Positions 25,839-33,493 of a stretch of 64,000 nucleotides of DNA are shown here, piece after piece; positions within the stretch are counted from its first letter, which is position 1; the number at the start of each line of letters is the position of its first letter. A program made the translations under genes and the position numbers. The notes beneath the pieces are model-generated. The model made no database searches, had not been told where the DNA came from, and saw only the letters and a program-made list of their open reading frames with translations. Source of the stretch: Caulobacterales bacterium (GTDB taxonomy: Bacteria > Pseudomonadota > Alphaproteobacteria > Caulobacterales > Caulobacteraceae); assembly GCA_019510435.1 (NCBI GenBank), contig JAEKKJ010000006.1, positions 310,001 to 374,000 on the forward strand, in the 5' to 3' direction.

Positions 25839-26554
25839 ACGGCCCAGGTCTGCTGGGGGATGGCCTGCTGGGGGATGGCCTGCTGGGGGGCGGCCTGGCG
25901 GGCGACCTGCTGTCAGTCGGCGCCGCGGCGCTCGCCGGCGCCCTGCTGGGCCTCGACCGCGAGCTGCGCGGGCACCCCGCGGGCCTGCGCACCCATACCC
26001 TGGTGGCCCTGGTCTCGGCCCTGCTGATGGCGGCGGCGGCGCGGTCGGGCGCCGGGGGAATGGACCCAGGCCGCGTAGCCCAGGGCCTCCTGACCGGCAT
26101 CGGCTTCCTTTGCGGCGGGGTGATCTTCCGCCAGGGGCTGTCGGTGCTGGGCGTCACCACCGCCACCTCGCTGTGGGCCGCCTCGGCGATGGGCGTGCTG
26201 TTCGGTGCGGGCGCCACGGAACTGGCGGCGGGCGGGACGGCGGCGGCCCTGGCGGTGCTGACCCTGCTGCGCCTGGTGGGCGAGCGGCTGCCGGCCAGCC
26301 ACATCCTGGACGTGGCGGTGGCCTACCGCCGCGAGGGCCCGTTTCCGGAGGCCCAGTTCCGCGCCGTCCTGGGCGAGGCCGGGCTGGAGGCCAAAACCCT
26401 GCGCCACCGGCTGATCCCCGAGGAGGCGGCGATCGAACTGGGCGCCACCCTGCGCGAGCCGCGGGGCCTCAGCACCGGCCGGCTGGCCCAGCGGCTCAGT
26501 GAGGATCCGCGCGTGCTCCGCTTCCAGATCGAGCCGGCGGCCCGCGAGCCATAG
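25835..26554 (+). CDS. MgtC/SapB family membrane protein
   Basis: A 239-residue MgtC-family protein. Membrane helices 1-5 occupy about residues 20-150; GLDRELRGHPAGLRTHTLVAL and GIGFLCGGVIFRQGLSVLGVTT are the signature blocks. The soluble C-terminal region (about 155-239) is ACT-like. The TTG start overlaps the upstream stop. The first 15 residues come from three tandem 15-bp units (LLGDG, LLGDG, LLGGG) not found in typical MgtC proteins. MgtC proteins modulate F-type ATP synthase or magnesium homeostasis in some bacteria. Confidence 0.88.
   Translation: MNGPGLLGDGLLGDGLLGGGLAGDLLSVGAAALAGALLGLDRELRGHPAGLRTHTLVALVSALLMAAAARSGAGGMDPGRVAQGLLTGIGFLCGGVIFRQGLSVLGVTTATSLWAASAMGVLFGAGATELAAGGTAAALAVLTLLRLVGERLPASHILDVAVAYRREGPFPEAQFRAVLGEAGLEAKTLRHRLIPEEAAIELGATLREPRGLSTGRLAQRLSEDPRVLRFQIEPAAREP
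25850..25894. repeat. Three tandem 15-bp units at the start of the mgtC-like gene
   Basis: The unit ctgctgggggatggc occurs twice and a third time as ctgctggggggcggc. The repeats lie between the putative TTG start and the first membrane helix and keep frame. Confidence 0.75.
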
Positions 26555-26607
26555 GCGCCGCCGCGCGGCTGCGGCTATGGTCGCGCCAAGACCAAAAGGG
26601 GGGAACC

Positions 26608-27090
26608 ATGAAGACCGCCATCGCCGCCGGCGCGGCCGCCGCGCTCAGCCTGCTGGCCGCGGGCCCGGCCCTCGCCGCCGACTATGTCTCCATCGTCCAG
26701 GAGACCGCCGTGAACGCGCCCGCCGAGATCGCCTGGAAGAAGGTCAATGGCTACTGCGCCATCGCCGCCTGGCTGAAGGTCAGCTGCGAGATCACCTCGG
26801 GGACCGACGGGGAGCTGGGCGCGGTGCGCAAGATCGCCGGGCGGATCGAGGAGGTCATCGTGGCCCGCACGCCGATGTCCTACACCTACGCCGACCCCAA
26901 CCAGCCGATCCTCTACCACGGCACGGTCGAGGTGCGGCCGGTGGACCACAAGACCTCGAAGATCGTCTACACGCTGTTCTACGACCAGGCCTCGATCAAG
27001 GAAGACGCCCGCGCCGCCAACAAGGAAGGCCGCACCCGCACCTTCGCCAAGGTCCTGGAGACCATGAAGGCCGCGGCGGAGGCGAAGTAG
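26608..27090 (+). CDS. Periplasmic SRPBCC-like protein
   Basis: A 160-residue protein with a Sec signal peptide (1-24, cut after ALA). The mature part has a START/Bet v1-like pattern, beginning ETAVNAPAEIAWKKV and ending in an amphipathic helix FAKVLETMKAAAEAK. GGGGGG precedes the ATG. Exported SRPBCC-like proteins are a recognised but poorly characterised group; ligand unknown. It stands alone and is convergent with the DUF5985-like cassette. Confidence 0.75.
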   Translation: MKTAIAAGAAAALSLLAAGPALAADYVSIVQETAVNAPAEIAWKKVNGYCAIAAWLKVSCEITSGTDGELGAVRKIAGRIEEVIVARTPMSYTYADPNQPILYHGTVEVRPVDHKTSKIVYTLFYDQASIKEDARAANKEGRTRTFAKVLETMKAAAEAK

Positions 27091-27093
27091 GGC

Positions 27094-27372
27094 TCAGCCG
27101 CGCCGCAGGTTCTTCCACACCACGGCGGCGATGATCAGGATGAAGGCGGCCAGGCGCAGCAGATAGACGTAGCCCTGGTTCTCGCTGGGGATGCCGAACA
27201 GCACCGGCGCGGCCTGGTTGGCCGCCAGCAGGACGAAGGCGGCGGCGAAGGCGGCGAACAGGCCATCGCCGGTCCGGCGCCAGAACTTCAGGAAGAACAG
27301 CGCCACGGCCAGGAAGCCCAGCCCCAGGGCGCCGGCCACGAAGGCGGCCAGGACGGGGTCGATGTGGGTCAC
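27094..27372 (-). CDS. Small membrane protein, DUF5985-like (second of pair)
   Basis: A 92-residue protein with three predicted helices. ALFFLKFWRRTGDGLFAAFA (31-50) resembles the conserved block of DUF5985 proteins. The GTG start overlaps the upstream stop (GTGA). It is a paralogue of the preceding gene. Function unknown. The family call is from memory and moderate. Confidence 0.75.
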   Translation of the reverse strand: MTHIDPVLAAFVAGALGLGFLAVALFFLKFWRRTGDGLFAAFAAAFVLLAANQAAPVLFGIPSENQGYVYLLRLAAFILIIAAVVWKNLRRG

Positions 27373-27641
27373 CGTTCGGCCTCCCAGATGAAGCCATAGA
27401 GCAGCACCGCCACCGCCGCGAGGGAGGCCGCCTGCCGCCACGGCCACAGGTCGACGCTGGGCAACAGCACGAGGTCGAGGACCAGCAGCAGGTTGTTGAG
27501 CGCCAGGCACACGAAGCCCAGGGCCGCCCAGAACAGCAGCCGCGAGCGCGTCTGGCGCCAGGCGTGAAGCAGGAGCGAGGCGCAGGCCACGCTGGTGAGC
27601 AGGCAGAGGGTGTAGACCGCCGACGGTCCCAGGGCCGCCAT
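27369..27641 (-). CDS. Small membrane protein, DUF5985-like (first of pair)
   Basis: A 90-residue protein with three predicted helices and the block LLLHAWRQTRSRLLFWAALG, the counterpart of the block in the neighbouring paralogue. ATG 27641 overlaps the upstream stop by one base (TGATG); a GTG one codon earlier is also possible. The tail ends WEAER. Forms a tightly overlapping cassette with a winged-helix-like gene. Confidence 0.75.
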   Translation of the reverse strand: MAALGPSAVYTLCLLTSVACASLLLHAWRQTRSRLLFWAALGFVCLALNNLLLVLDLVLLPSVDLWPWRQAASLAAVAVLLYGFIWEAER

Positions 27642-28015
27642 CACTTCTCTCCCCGGAACTTGAAGGCGTCGGCCAGGCCCTGGATGGGGTCCGTCCGCGA
27701 CGCGATGAGGTTGATGATGGCCACCGGCCGCTGGCGGTAGGCGGCCTCCAGCCGCGCCGCCAAGCCGTCCAGCACAGGATTGGCGGCCGCATAGCGCCAG
27801 CAGCTGTCGTCGTCGCGGACCGCAAGGCCGCTACGCTCGAACGCCGCCAGGATGTCGGCCACGAGGTTGGTGCTGGCGCGCAGCTCGCGCACCAGGGCCT
27901 CGGCGGCCCAGCACCGCTCGGCCTCGCGCCGCAGCAGGAGCAGCAGCTCGACCGCCCAAACCGAGCGCATATGCTCGCGCACGAACGCGGACAGCTCAGG
28001 GTCGCCGGACAACAC
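27641..28015 (-). CDS. Winged-helix-like hypothetical protein
   Basis: A 124-residue protein with a helix-turn-helix-like pattern: VELLLLLRREAERCWAAEAL, then VRELRASTNLVADILAAFER, then a short wing SGLAVRDDDSCWRY. The tail LADAFKFRGEK is basic. Start is uncertain between GTG 28015 and TTG 28012; GGGGAGG lies immediately upstream, which favours the TTG spacing. It is the first gene of a three-gene unit with two DUF5985-like membrane proteins, each overlapping the next. Probably a small regulator or a structural winged helix; no known function. Confidence 0.7.
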   Translation of the reverse strand: MLSGDPELSAFVREHMRSVWAVELLLLLRREAERCWAAEALVRELRASTNLVADILAAFERSGLAVRDDDSCWRYAAANPVLDGLAARLEAAYRQRPVAIINLIASRTDPIQGLADAFKFRGEK

Positions 28016-28056
28016 CCCTCCCCAGCAGCCCCCCGGCTGGCGCCAACCTAGCGCCT

Positions 28057-28086
28057 GGATTCCCGGGATCAAGCCCGGGACGAATG
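28057..28086. repeat. Short palindromic intergenic element
   Basis: Arms tcccggg (28061-28067) and cccggga (28074-28080) with a 6-nt loop, flanked by ggatt and cgaat. This resembles short palindromes scattered through alphaproteobacterial intergenic DNA. Only one copy is in the window. The rest of the 28016-28241 spacer shows nothing else recognisable. Confidence 0.55.
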
Positions 28087-28241
28087 GCCGCGCGGCCGGC
28101 GGGCCGGTCCTGAGGGATCATACGGTCGGTCGGAAAGGCGGGGCCGGCAAGGCGGTCTCTGGCCGACCGCCGTTCGGGATTCGACCGTGCGGCCAAGGCT
28201 GAGCTAGAACTTCGGTCAGGTCCGGGGGGAACGGGAGCGTC

Positions 28242-28391
28242 ATGCAAAGACGGAAGGTCGATCGCGCCCAGCGTATGCGCGTCCGCCGCATCTGGTGGGA
28301 GCGCAATGGCGCCTTCGTGCGCGGCGCCTTCGCCGGCAGTGCGATCACGGCGCTGGCCGCCTGGGTGATCGAGGCCTGGGTGCTGAAATAG
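28242..28391 (+). CDS. Predicted 49-residue membrane microprotein
   Basis: ATG 28242 follows GGGGGAACGGGAG. The peptide has a strongly basic N-terminus (MQRRKVDRAQRMRVRRIWW) and a membrane helix (GAFAGSAITALAAWVIEAWV). Its stop region overlaps the possible ATA or TTG start of the next gene. The ribosome site and positive-inside layout support a real gene; no family recognised. Confidence 0.6.
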   Translation: MQRRKVDRAQRMRVRRIWWERNGAFVRGAFAGSAITALAAWVIEAWVLK

Positions 28392-28408
28392 CCGCGCGGC
28401 GGACCCTG

Positions 28409-28873
28409 TTGCTGGCGCTGGTCGCCCTGGCGGCGGCCGGGCCGGCCGGCGCGGCGTCCCGGCTCGACGAGGCCGCGGTCCGTGCCTTCCTGGCCCGCCA
28501 GGAGCGGCTCTGGAACGCCCGGGACCTGACCGGCTTCTTCGCCACCTATGCGCCGGACGCGGTGATCGCAGACCAGGCGCGCACCGGGGACGGCAAGATC
28601 GTGCCCTATGGCCAGAGCTCGGTGAGCCAGGCCCGCGCCCAGGCCCGGCGCGCCTTCGCCCGCTCGAAGGTGCGCCAGGCGAGCGAGGCGCCGCGCGTGG
28701 AGGTGGCGCCCGACGGCCGCTCGGCCCGCACCTTCGCCCGCCAGACCTCGCGCATCGAGACGGGCGGCAAGGTGCGCACCGTCTGCGGCGAGAGCGTCCA
28801 GACCCTGGCGCTGAGCGGCGGGCGGATCGTCTCGCGCGGCCAGACCGACACCGTGGTGCGCTGCCCGCATTGA
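28409..28873 (+). CDS. Periplasmic NTF2/SnoaL-like protein
   Basis: A protein of about 154 residues: signal peptide (LLLALVALAAAGPAGAA), then an NTF2-like domain (AAVRAFLARQERLWNARDLT, FFATYAPDAVIADQ). No ATG or GTG is near. Candidates are TTG 28409 (coordinates used) or ATA 28388, which overlaps the upstream TAG as ATAG and would add seven residues (MAARRTL). The second gives a better signal-peptide n-region but a rare start codon. Function unknown; NTF2-like folds often bind small molecules. Confidence 0.72.
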   Translation: MLALVALAAAGPAGAASRLDEAAVRAFLARQERLWNARDLTGFFATYAPDAVIADQARTGDGKIVPYGQSSVSQARAQARRAFARSKVRQASEAPRVEVAPDGRSARTFARQTSRIETGGKVRTVCGESVQTLALSGGRIVSRGQTDTVVRCPH

Positions 28874-28905
28874 GCCCCGCGGCGCGCCCAGGCTAGTGTG
28901 CCGCC

Positions 28906-29568
28906 ATGCTCCGACGCTCGCTCCTCGGCCTTGCCGCCGCCTTCGCCTGTTCCGCCGCCTGGGGCCAGACCCCGGCGAGCCCGCCCGCCGCGACGCCAGC
29001 GCCCGCCACGCCCGAGGCGCCGGCCGCCAAGCCGCTGCCGCGGGTGAAGCTGGAGACCGCCCAGGGCGACATCGTCATCGAGCTGGAGACCGACAAGGCC
29101 CCGATCACCGCCCGCAACTTCCTGCGCTATGTGGACAAGGGCCTGTTCAACGGAGCGACCTTCTACCGGGCCTCGCGGCCGCCGGGCTACACCGCCACCG
29201 ACTACGGCTCGGTGCAGGGCGGGCTGCAGAACGATCCCAAGAAGGTGCTGCCGCCGATCGCCCACGAGCCGACCACCAAGACCGGCCTGCACCACACCAA
29301 CGGCGTGATCTCCATGGGGCGGCATGCGCCCGGCACGGCCCAGGCCGACTTCTTCATCTGCCTGGGCGACCAGACCTACCTGGACGCCGACCCCAAGGAC
29401 CCCAAGGCCAACCCGGGCTTCGCCGCCTTCGGCCACGTGGTCTCGGGCCTGGAGGTGGTGCAGAAGATCATCGGCCTGCCCGTCGACCCCAACAAGGGCG
29501 AGGGCGTGATGAAGGGCGAAATGCTGAAGGCCCCGGTGAAGATCACCAGGGCCTCGCGCGTCAGCTGA
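28906..29568 (+). CDS. Peptidyl-prolyl cis-trans isomerase, cyclophilin type, exported
   Basis: A 220-residue cyclophilin with a signal peptide (1-20) and an Ala/Pro-rich linker (21-46). The isomerase domain has ARNFLRYVDKGLFNGATFYR, the family motif QGG preceded by YGSVQGG, and FFICLGDQTYLDAD. It should catalyse proline isomerisation of envelope proteins in the periplasm. The domain is diverged around the active-site Arg. Followed 53 nt later by a cupin gene. Confidence 0.92.
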   Translation: MLRRSLLGLAAAFACSAAWGQTPASPPAATPAPATPEAPAAKPLPRVKLETAQGDIVIELETDKAPITARNFLRYVDKGLFNGATFYRASRPPGYTATDYGSVQGGLQNDPKKVLPPIAHEPTTKTGLHHTNGVISMGRHAPGTAQADFFICLGDQTYLDADPKDPKANPGFAAFGHVVSGLEVVQKIIGLPVDPNKGEGVMKGEMLKAPVKITRASRVS

Positions 29569-29621
29569 ACGGACCGCCGCGGCCCTGGTGGCGGCGGCGT
29601 GCTCGGGCTAGCCTGGACCGC

Positions 29622-30086
29622 ATGGACACCCCCGACGACGGCTGGAAGCATTCGGGCGTGCGCGTGATCGCGGGCGACCAGCTGGACCCGGCGACCGCGA
29701 CGACGCCCGGGATGGACCGCGCCGTGGCCATCGACCGGGCCCGCGTGGGCGCCCAGAAGCTGTGGGCCGGCACCGTGCACATCCACGCCAACGCCAAGAC
29801 GGCCCCGCACCATCATGGCCCGCTAGAGAGCGTGATCTACGTCGTCTCGGGCCGGGCGCGGATGCGCTGGGGCGAGCGGCTGGAATATGTGGCCGAGGCG
29901 GGGCCCGGCGACTTCATCTATGTGCCGCCCTTCGTGCCCCACCAGGAGATCAACGCCTCCACCGACGAGACCCTCTCGTGTGTCCTGGTGCGCAGCGACA
30001 GCGAGGCGGTGGTGGTCAACCTCTCGATCGAGCCCGCAGAGAAGCCCGAGGGCGTGGCCTGGGTGGACCCGATCCACCGTGGCTGA
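29622..30086 (+). CDS. Cupin-domain protein
   Basis: A 154-residue single-domain cupin. Motif 1 is HHHGPLESVIYVVSG, with metal-ligand His residues, and motif 2 is PGDFIYVPPFVPHQEIN. The protein is soluble with no signal peptide. Its stop overlaps the GTG start of the protease gene by 8 nt. Substrate not determinable. Confidence 0.9.
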   Translation: MDTPDDGWKHSGVRVIAGDQLDPATATTPGMDRAVAIDRARVGAQKLWAGTVHIHANAKTAPHHHGPLESVIYVVSGRARMRWGERLEYVAEAGPGDFIYVPPFVPHQEINASTDETLSCVLVRSDSEAVVVNLSIEPAEKPEGVAWVDPIHRG

Positions 30087-31131
30087 GGCCCCCGACCCGT
30101 CGATGGACGCCGCCAATGCCGACGGCCGCGCCGGCTGGCGGCCGCTGGCGATCCAGGTCGGCGGCCGCACCTATGAGGGCGCGTTCCAGACCGTGGCCGA
30201 CGAGGTGCAGGTGGTGGGCAAGCCCGGCTCGCGGCAGGCGCGGCTGGGGCCCTGGGAGAGCCCGCGGGGCCTGGCCGAGCGGCTGCTGGCGGACCTCCAT
30301 GGGCTAAGCGAGGCGCCCGCCGCCCCCCGTGAGCCGGACGCGCCGGACGCGCCGCCCGAACCGCCGGCGTCCGCCACGCCGACCGCGCCGCCCGACAACC
30401 GGGTGGGCCTGGCGCTGCTGGCCGGCTTCCTGGCCCTGGGCGCCGTGCTGCACCTGGCCGCCCCGGCGCGCACCCCGGCGACCTTCGCCTTCGTGGTGGC
30501 CGGCTGGCTGCTGGCGGTGATGGCGCACGAGTTCGCCCATGCGCTGGTGGCCTACCTGGGCGGCGACCGGACCGTGCGCGCCAAGGGCTACCTCGCCTTC
30601 GACCCGCGGCGCTATGCAGACCTGGGGACCAGCCTGGTCCTGCCGATGCTGGCCCTGGCCCTGGGCGGGATCGGTTTTCCGGGCGGGGCGGTCTGGGTGC
30701 GCACCGACCTGATGCGCAACCGCGCCTGGCGCTCGGCCTCGGCGCTGGCCGGGCCGGCGGCGACCCTGGTGGTCCTGCTGGCGCTGGCGCTCGTGCTGGC
30801 GCTCTGGAGCCGCATGGCGCCGCCCGACATGCTGTTCTCGGCCCTGGCCATGCTGGCCTTCCTGCAGGCCATGGCGCTGGTGCTGAACCTGCTGCCCATT
30901 CCGGGGCTCGACGGCTTCAACGTGCTGCGCCCGTTCCTGCCGCGCCGCTGGACGGCGGGCCTGCGGCGCTTCGAGGGCCTCTCCATGCTGGTGCTGCTGG
31001 GCCTGCTGTTCTTCGTGCCGGGGGTCAGCGAGGGACTGTTCAAGGTAGCGGCCGGGCTCGCCACCACCCTCGGCGTGCCGCGCGCCGCCATCGGCGACGG
31101 CTGGGCGGATTTCCACTTCTGGCAGGGCTGA
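30079..31131 (+). CDS. Site-2 protease family (M50) metallopeptidase
   Basis: A 350-residue polytopic protein. The zinc motif is HEFAH (150-154) and the DG ligand block LLPIPGLDGFNVLRP near 272-286, the class of M50 intramembrane proteases. Residues 1-100 form a soluble domain with a Pro/Ala-rich linker. GTG 30079 overlaps the cupin stop; an ATG at 30103 is an alternative. Such proteases cut regulatory or signal-type membrane proteins. Confidence 0.9.
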   Translation: MAEAPDPSMDAANADGRAGWRPLAIQVGGRTYEGAFQTVADEVQVVGKPGSRQARLGPWESPRGLAERLLADLHGLSEAPAAPREPDAPDAPPEPPASATPTAPPDNRVGLALLAGFLALGAVLHLAAPARTPATFAFVVAGWLLAVMAHEFAHALVAYLGGDRTVRAKGYLAFDPRRYADLGTSLVLPMLALALGGIGFPGGAVWVRTDLMRNRAWRSASALAGPAATLVVLLALALVLALWSRMAPPDMLFSALAMLAFLQAMALVLNLLPIPGLDGFNVLRPFLPRRWTAGLRRFEGLSMLVLLGLLFFVPGVSEGLFKVAAGLATTLGVPRAAIGDGWADFHFWQG

Positions 31132-31294
31132 TCCCGTTTGGGGGCTGATCATCCCGTCTGGGGACTGTAAAGGCGGCCGCTTTCGCCTGCGTGGCGAACC
31201 CGCTGGCGTTGAAGGCCCGGTATGCACCAATGGATTGGTGGCCGCGTTGGTACTGTAAAGCTTATGTGTAGGTCACGGGATCGGGGAAGCTCCC

Positions 31295-31480
31295 ATGCAC
31301 TTCATGCTTAGCGGATTGGGCGTCGACTTGGCCCAGCCGGTGGAAAGTGGCGTTTTCGGCGCATTCGACGACGCCGTTCGCGAGGCGGAGTCCCTGCTGG
31401 AACGTTTTCCGCTCTGCGAGGCCGTCGAGATCTTCGGCGGCGGCGCCTTCGTGGCCGACGTGGGCCGGCTGCTCAACTAG
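31295..31480 (+). CDS. Hypothetical 61-residue protein
   Basis: A short soluble frame opening MHFMLSGLGVDLAQPV with an acidic, amphipathic pattern (FDDAVREAESLLERFPLCE). GGGGAAGC precedes the ATG. The reading frame uses the GC-rich third positions typical of neighbours. The preceding 160 nt contain near-repeats of ctgatc...cccgt(t/c)tgggg. No family recognised. Confidence 0.5.
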   Translation: MHFMLSGLGVDLAQPVESGVFGAFDDAVREAESLLERFPLCEAVEIFGGGAFVADVGRLLN

Positions 31481-31510
31481 GAGGATCGGGTCGGAGGACA
31501 GGCCGCGGGC

Positions 31511-32389
31511 CTATCCCGCGGCGACGCCTTGCCGGCGGCGCAGCATCGCGCCGACCGCACCGAAGCCCAGGATCATCAACGTCCAGGCGGCCGGTTCCGG
31601 GACCGCGCCGAGGCTCCCCTCGAGGGCGCCATCGACCGTGCCGCCGAGCGCGCCCACCGGCGGCAGGGGCGGCGGCGGCGGAGGTGGCAACGGGATATCG
31701 CCCGGCACGCCGACCGTGGAGAACCCGCCGGCCAGCGACTGGTAGTGGACGCCGAAATTGCTGAACGTGACGCTGGTCGGGGCCGCGACCGCCGTGACCA
31801 CCGGCTGGGTCGAGGTGTCGGTGCGGATCAGCTTGCCCTTCTTGTTATAGACCGGCGTCTGGACGGTGACGTAGGTGGTGATGGCGCTCTCGAAGTTGAG
31901 GCTGAATGCGCCGGTCCCGACCTGGCCCGAGGCGACGCCGCCCGAGCCGCCGCCCGAGCAGCTCGCGCCGCCGGTGTCCTTCAGGCAGAACTCGAACGTG
32001 CCCAGCGAGGCCAGCTGGCCGTCCTCGGCGTACTGGCCGAACGCACCGCTGAGGCCGCTGGCGCCGACCAGGTCGGGACCCACGTCCCAGCCGATGGTCG
32101 ACAGGCGCGAGGCCTCGGTGGAGGTGTTGCTGAGGGTGTAGCCGAAGTTCCACTGGTAGCCGTTGTTGCTGACGCCCACGAGCGAGACCGCGAAAGTGGA
32201 ATGCAGGCCCGCATCGAGCGCCGTCGTGCCCACCTGATAGCCGGCGATATAGACCTGCGGCTCGGGCGCGCCGGGCGTGGTGAAGGTGAGCGAGGTCACC
32301 GCCGCGGCCGCCGGGCCGCCGGCGGCGAGCGCCAGCGCGGCCGTGACGGCAGCGAGGGGGGCGGCGAGGGAGAAGGTCCGGTCGGGCAT
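31511..32389 (-). CDS. PEPxxWA-CTERM sorting-signal protein (unknown surface protein)
   Basis: A 292-residue secreted protein: signal peptide 1-30; a beta-rich region with VGTTALDAGLHSTFAVSLVG and GYTLSNTSTEASRLST; a Pro-run linker; and the C-terminal [20 protein letters not shown] plus Arg cluster. The segment VYNKKGKLIRTDTSTQPVV recalls the repeat-bearing region of the neighbouring 33494-34609 protein. No enzymatic motif. First of three similar genes on this strand. An alternative GTG start lies three codons upstream. Confidence 0.83.
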   Translation of the reverse strand: MPDRTFSLAAPLAAVTAALALAAGGPAAAAVTSLTFTTPGAPEPQVYIAGYQVGTTALDAGLHSTFAVSLVGVSNNGYQWNFGYTLSNTSTEASRLSTIGWDVGPDLVGASGLSGAFGQYAEDGQLASLGTFEFCLKDTGGASCSGGGSGGVASGQVGTGAFSLNFESAITTYVTVQTPVYNKKGKLIRTDTSTQPVVTAVAAPTSVTFSNFGVHYQSLAGGFSTVGVPGDIPLPPPPPPPLPPVGALGGTVDGALEGSLGAVPEPAAWTLMILGFGAVGAMLRRRQGVAAG

Positions 32390-32513
32390 GAGGTCCACGG
32401 CTGCAAAGGGGCCTTCGCTGGGGGCGAGACCGATCTGTCGTTCGTGGGGATCATGGGGGCGGCGCAGTTAAAATCCTGCCCTATGGCGCAGCGCCCGGCT
32501 GGACGCGCAAGAC

Positions 32514-32543
32514 AAAAGCCCCGGCGGTGAGGCCGGGGCTTTC
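32514..32543 (-). terminator. Rho-independent terminator after the PEPxxWA-CTERM gene at 32566
   Basis: Perfect 11-bp stem (32515-32525 with 32532-32542, aaagccccggc / gccggggcttt) and a 6-nt loop, followed on the minus strand by a T-rich run (TTTTGTC). Confidence 0.88.
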
Positions 32544-32565
32544 ATCGAAGTCCGTGCGCCAGCGA

Positions 32566-33255
32566 TCAGGCGGCGATCGTCCGCCGGCGGCGCAGCATGG
32601 CCCCGGCCCCGCCGAAGCCCATGATCATCAGGGCCCAGGTGGCGGGCTCCGGAACCGTCGTGGTCGTCGGAAGATTGGCCCCGCCGATCCGGATGTGACC
32701 GACGCCGACGAGCGGGGGGGCGTTGAAGCTGACGTGGGTGAACACGTCGCCGCCATCCGCATTCGCGTTGAAGAAGTTGTTCTGCTTGTTGCCGTTGAAG
32801 ATCTGGCTGAACTGCGTGTTCGAGGCGTCGTAGCCGAAGATCGTCACGCTCCAGGGATCCTGCGGACCACCGCCGTTCGGCGGGTTCAGGTCGAACTCGA
32901 TGTGGGTGAACCGGTAGCCGCCGGTCAGGGCGAAATCGAGCGAGTCGAAGGTCAGCGGGTTCTGCTTCGTCGACCCCGCGGCGTTGACCCAGGCTTGACC
33001 CTGGCCTTGGCCGTTCGGATTGGACGTGATGTTCTGCGGATCGAAGTCGGTGATGATCACGCCGACGGTGCCGTTGACGATCGTCCCGTTCACGATGTTG
33101 TCGCTGCCGTCGTCGTTCCCGTCCAGGTGGACGGTATCACCCTGGCCGCCGCAGGTATTCGCGGCACCCTCGCAGAACGTGATCGCGGCATTCGCCGGCG
33201 CGGCGAAGGCCAGCGTCCCTGCGGCAAGCGCCGCAACTGTAAGTAGCCTATTCAT
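32566..33255 (-). CDS. PEPxxWA-CTERM sorting-signal protein (unknown surface protein)
   Basis: A 229-residue secreted protein: signal peptide 1-23 (cut after ANA); a central beta-rich domain with Asn/Asp/Gly-rich strands (HLDGNDDGSDNIVNG) and a C-terminal PEPATWALMIMGFGGAGAML with Arg cluster. A Cys pair (FCEGAANTCGG) lies near the N-terminus. Same strand and type as its neighbours on either side. Its terminator at 32514 and the upstream terminator at 33447 show it is transcribed separately. Confidence 0.85.
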   Translation of the reverse strand: MNRLLTVAALAAGTLAFAAPANAAITFCEGAANTCGGQGDTVHLDGNDDGSDNIVNGTIVNGTVGVIITDFDPQNITSNPNGQGQGQAWVNAAGSTKQNPLTFDSLDFALTGGYRFTHIEFDLNPPNGGGPQDPWSVTIFGYDASNTQFSQIFNGNKQNNFFNANADGGDVFTHVSFNAPPLVGVGHIRIGGANLPTTTTVPEPATWALMIMGFGGAGAMLRRRRTIAA

Positions 33256-33311
33256 AAAATACCCCTGTTCCTGCTAGCTTGCCAAGCCGCTAAGCCTGCG
33301 CCCCCATCAAC

Positions 33312-33358
33312 AGGTATATACCTCCCGTTAACCTTTACGACCAGAATCACGTAACGGG
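33312..33358. promoter_or_regulatory. Palindromes upstream of the 32566-33255 gene
   Basis: A perfect 12-bp palindrome aggtatatacct (33312-33323) is followed by the arms cccgtta (33324-33330) and taacggg (33352-33358). The cluster lies 57-103 nt upstream of the start in unusually AT-rich DNA for this genome, a likely regulator-binding region. Confidence 0.4.
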
Positions 33359-33403
33359 GGATTCTCTACAGCCTGGACTGATCGGGACGGCGCGGACCCA
33401 CTT

Positions 33404-33419
33404 CCCCGCGAAGGCGGGG
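33404..33419. repeat. Short GC palindrome
   Basis: Arms ccccgc and gcgggg with a gaag loop in the spacer between two PEPxxWA-CTERM genes; a common type of alphaproteobacterial intergenic palindrome. Confidence 0.45.
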
Positions 33420-33446
33420 GCACGCGCGCCTCACCCGCGCGCAACA

Positions 33447-33474
33447 AAAAGCCCCGGCGCGAACCGGGGCTTTT
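33447..33474 (-). terminator. Rho-independent terminator after the PEPxxWA-CTERM gene at 33494
   Basis: Stem 33447-33457 with 33464-33474 (aaaagccccgg / ccggggctttt), 6-nt loop, followed on the minus strand by TTTTTG. Confidence 0.88.
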
Positions 33475-33493
33475 CCGAAGAATTTTCCGAAGC

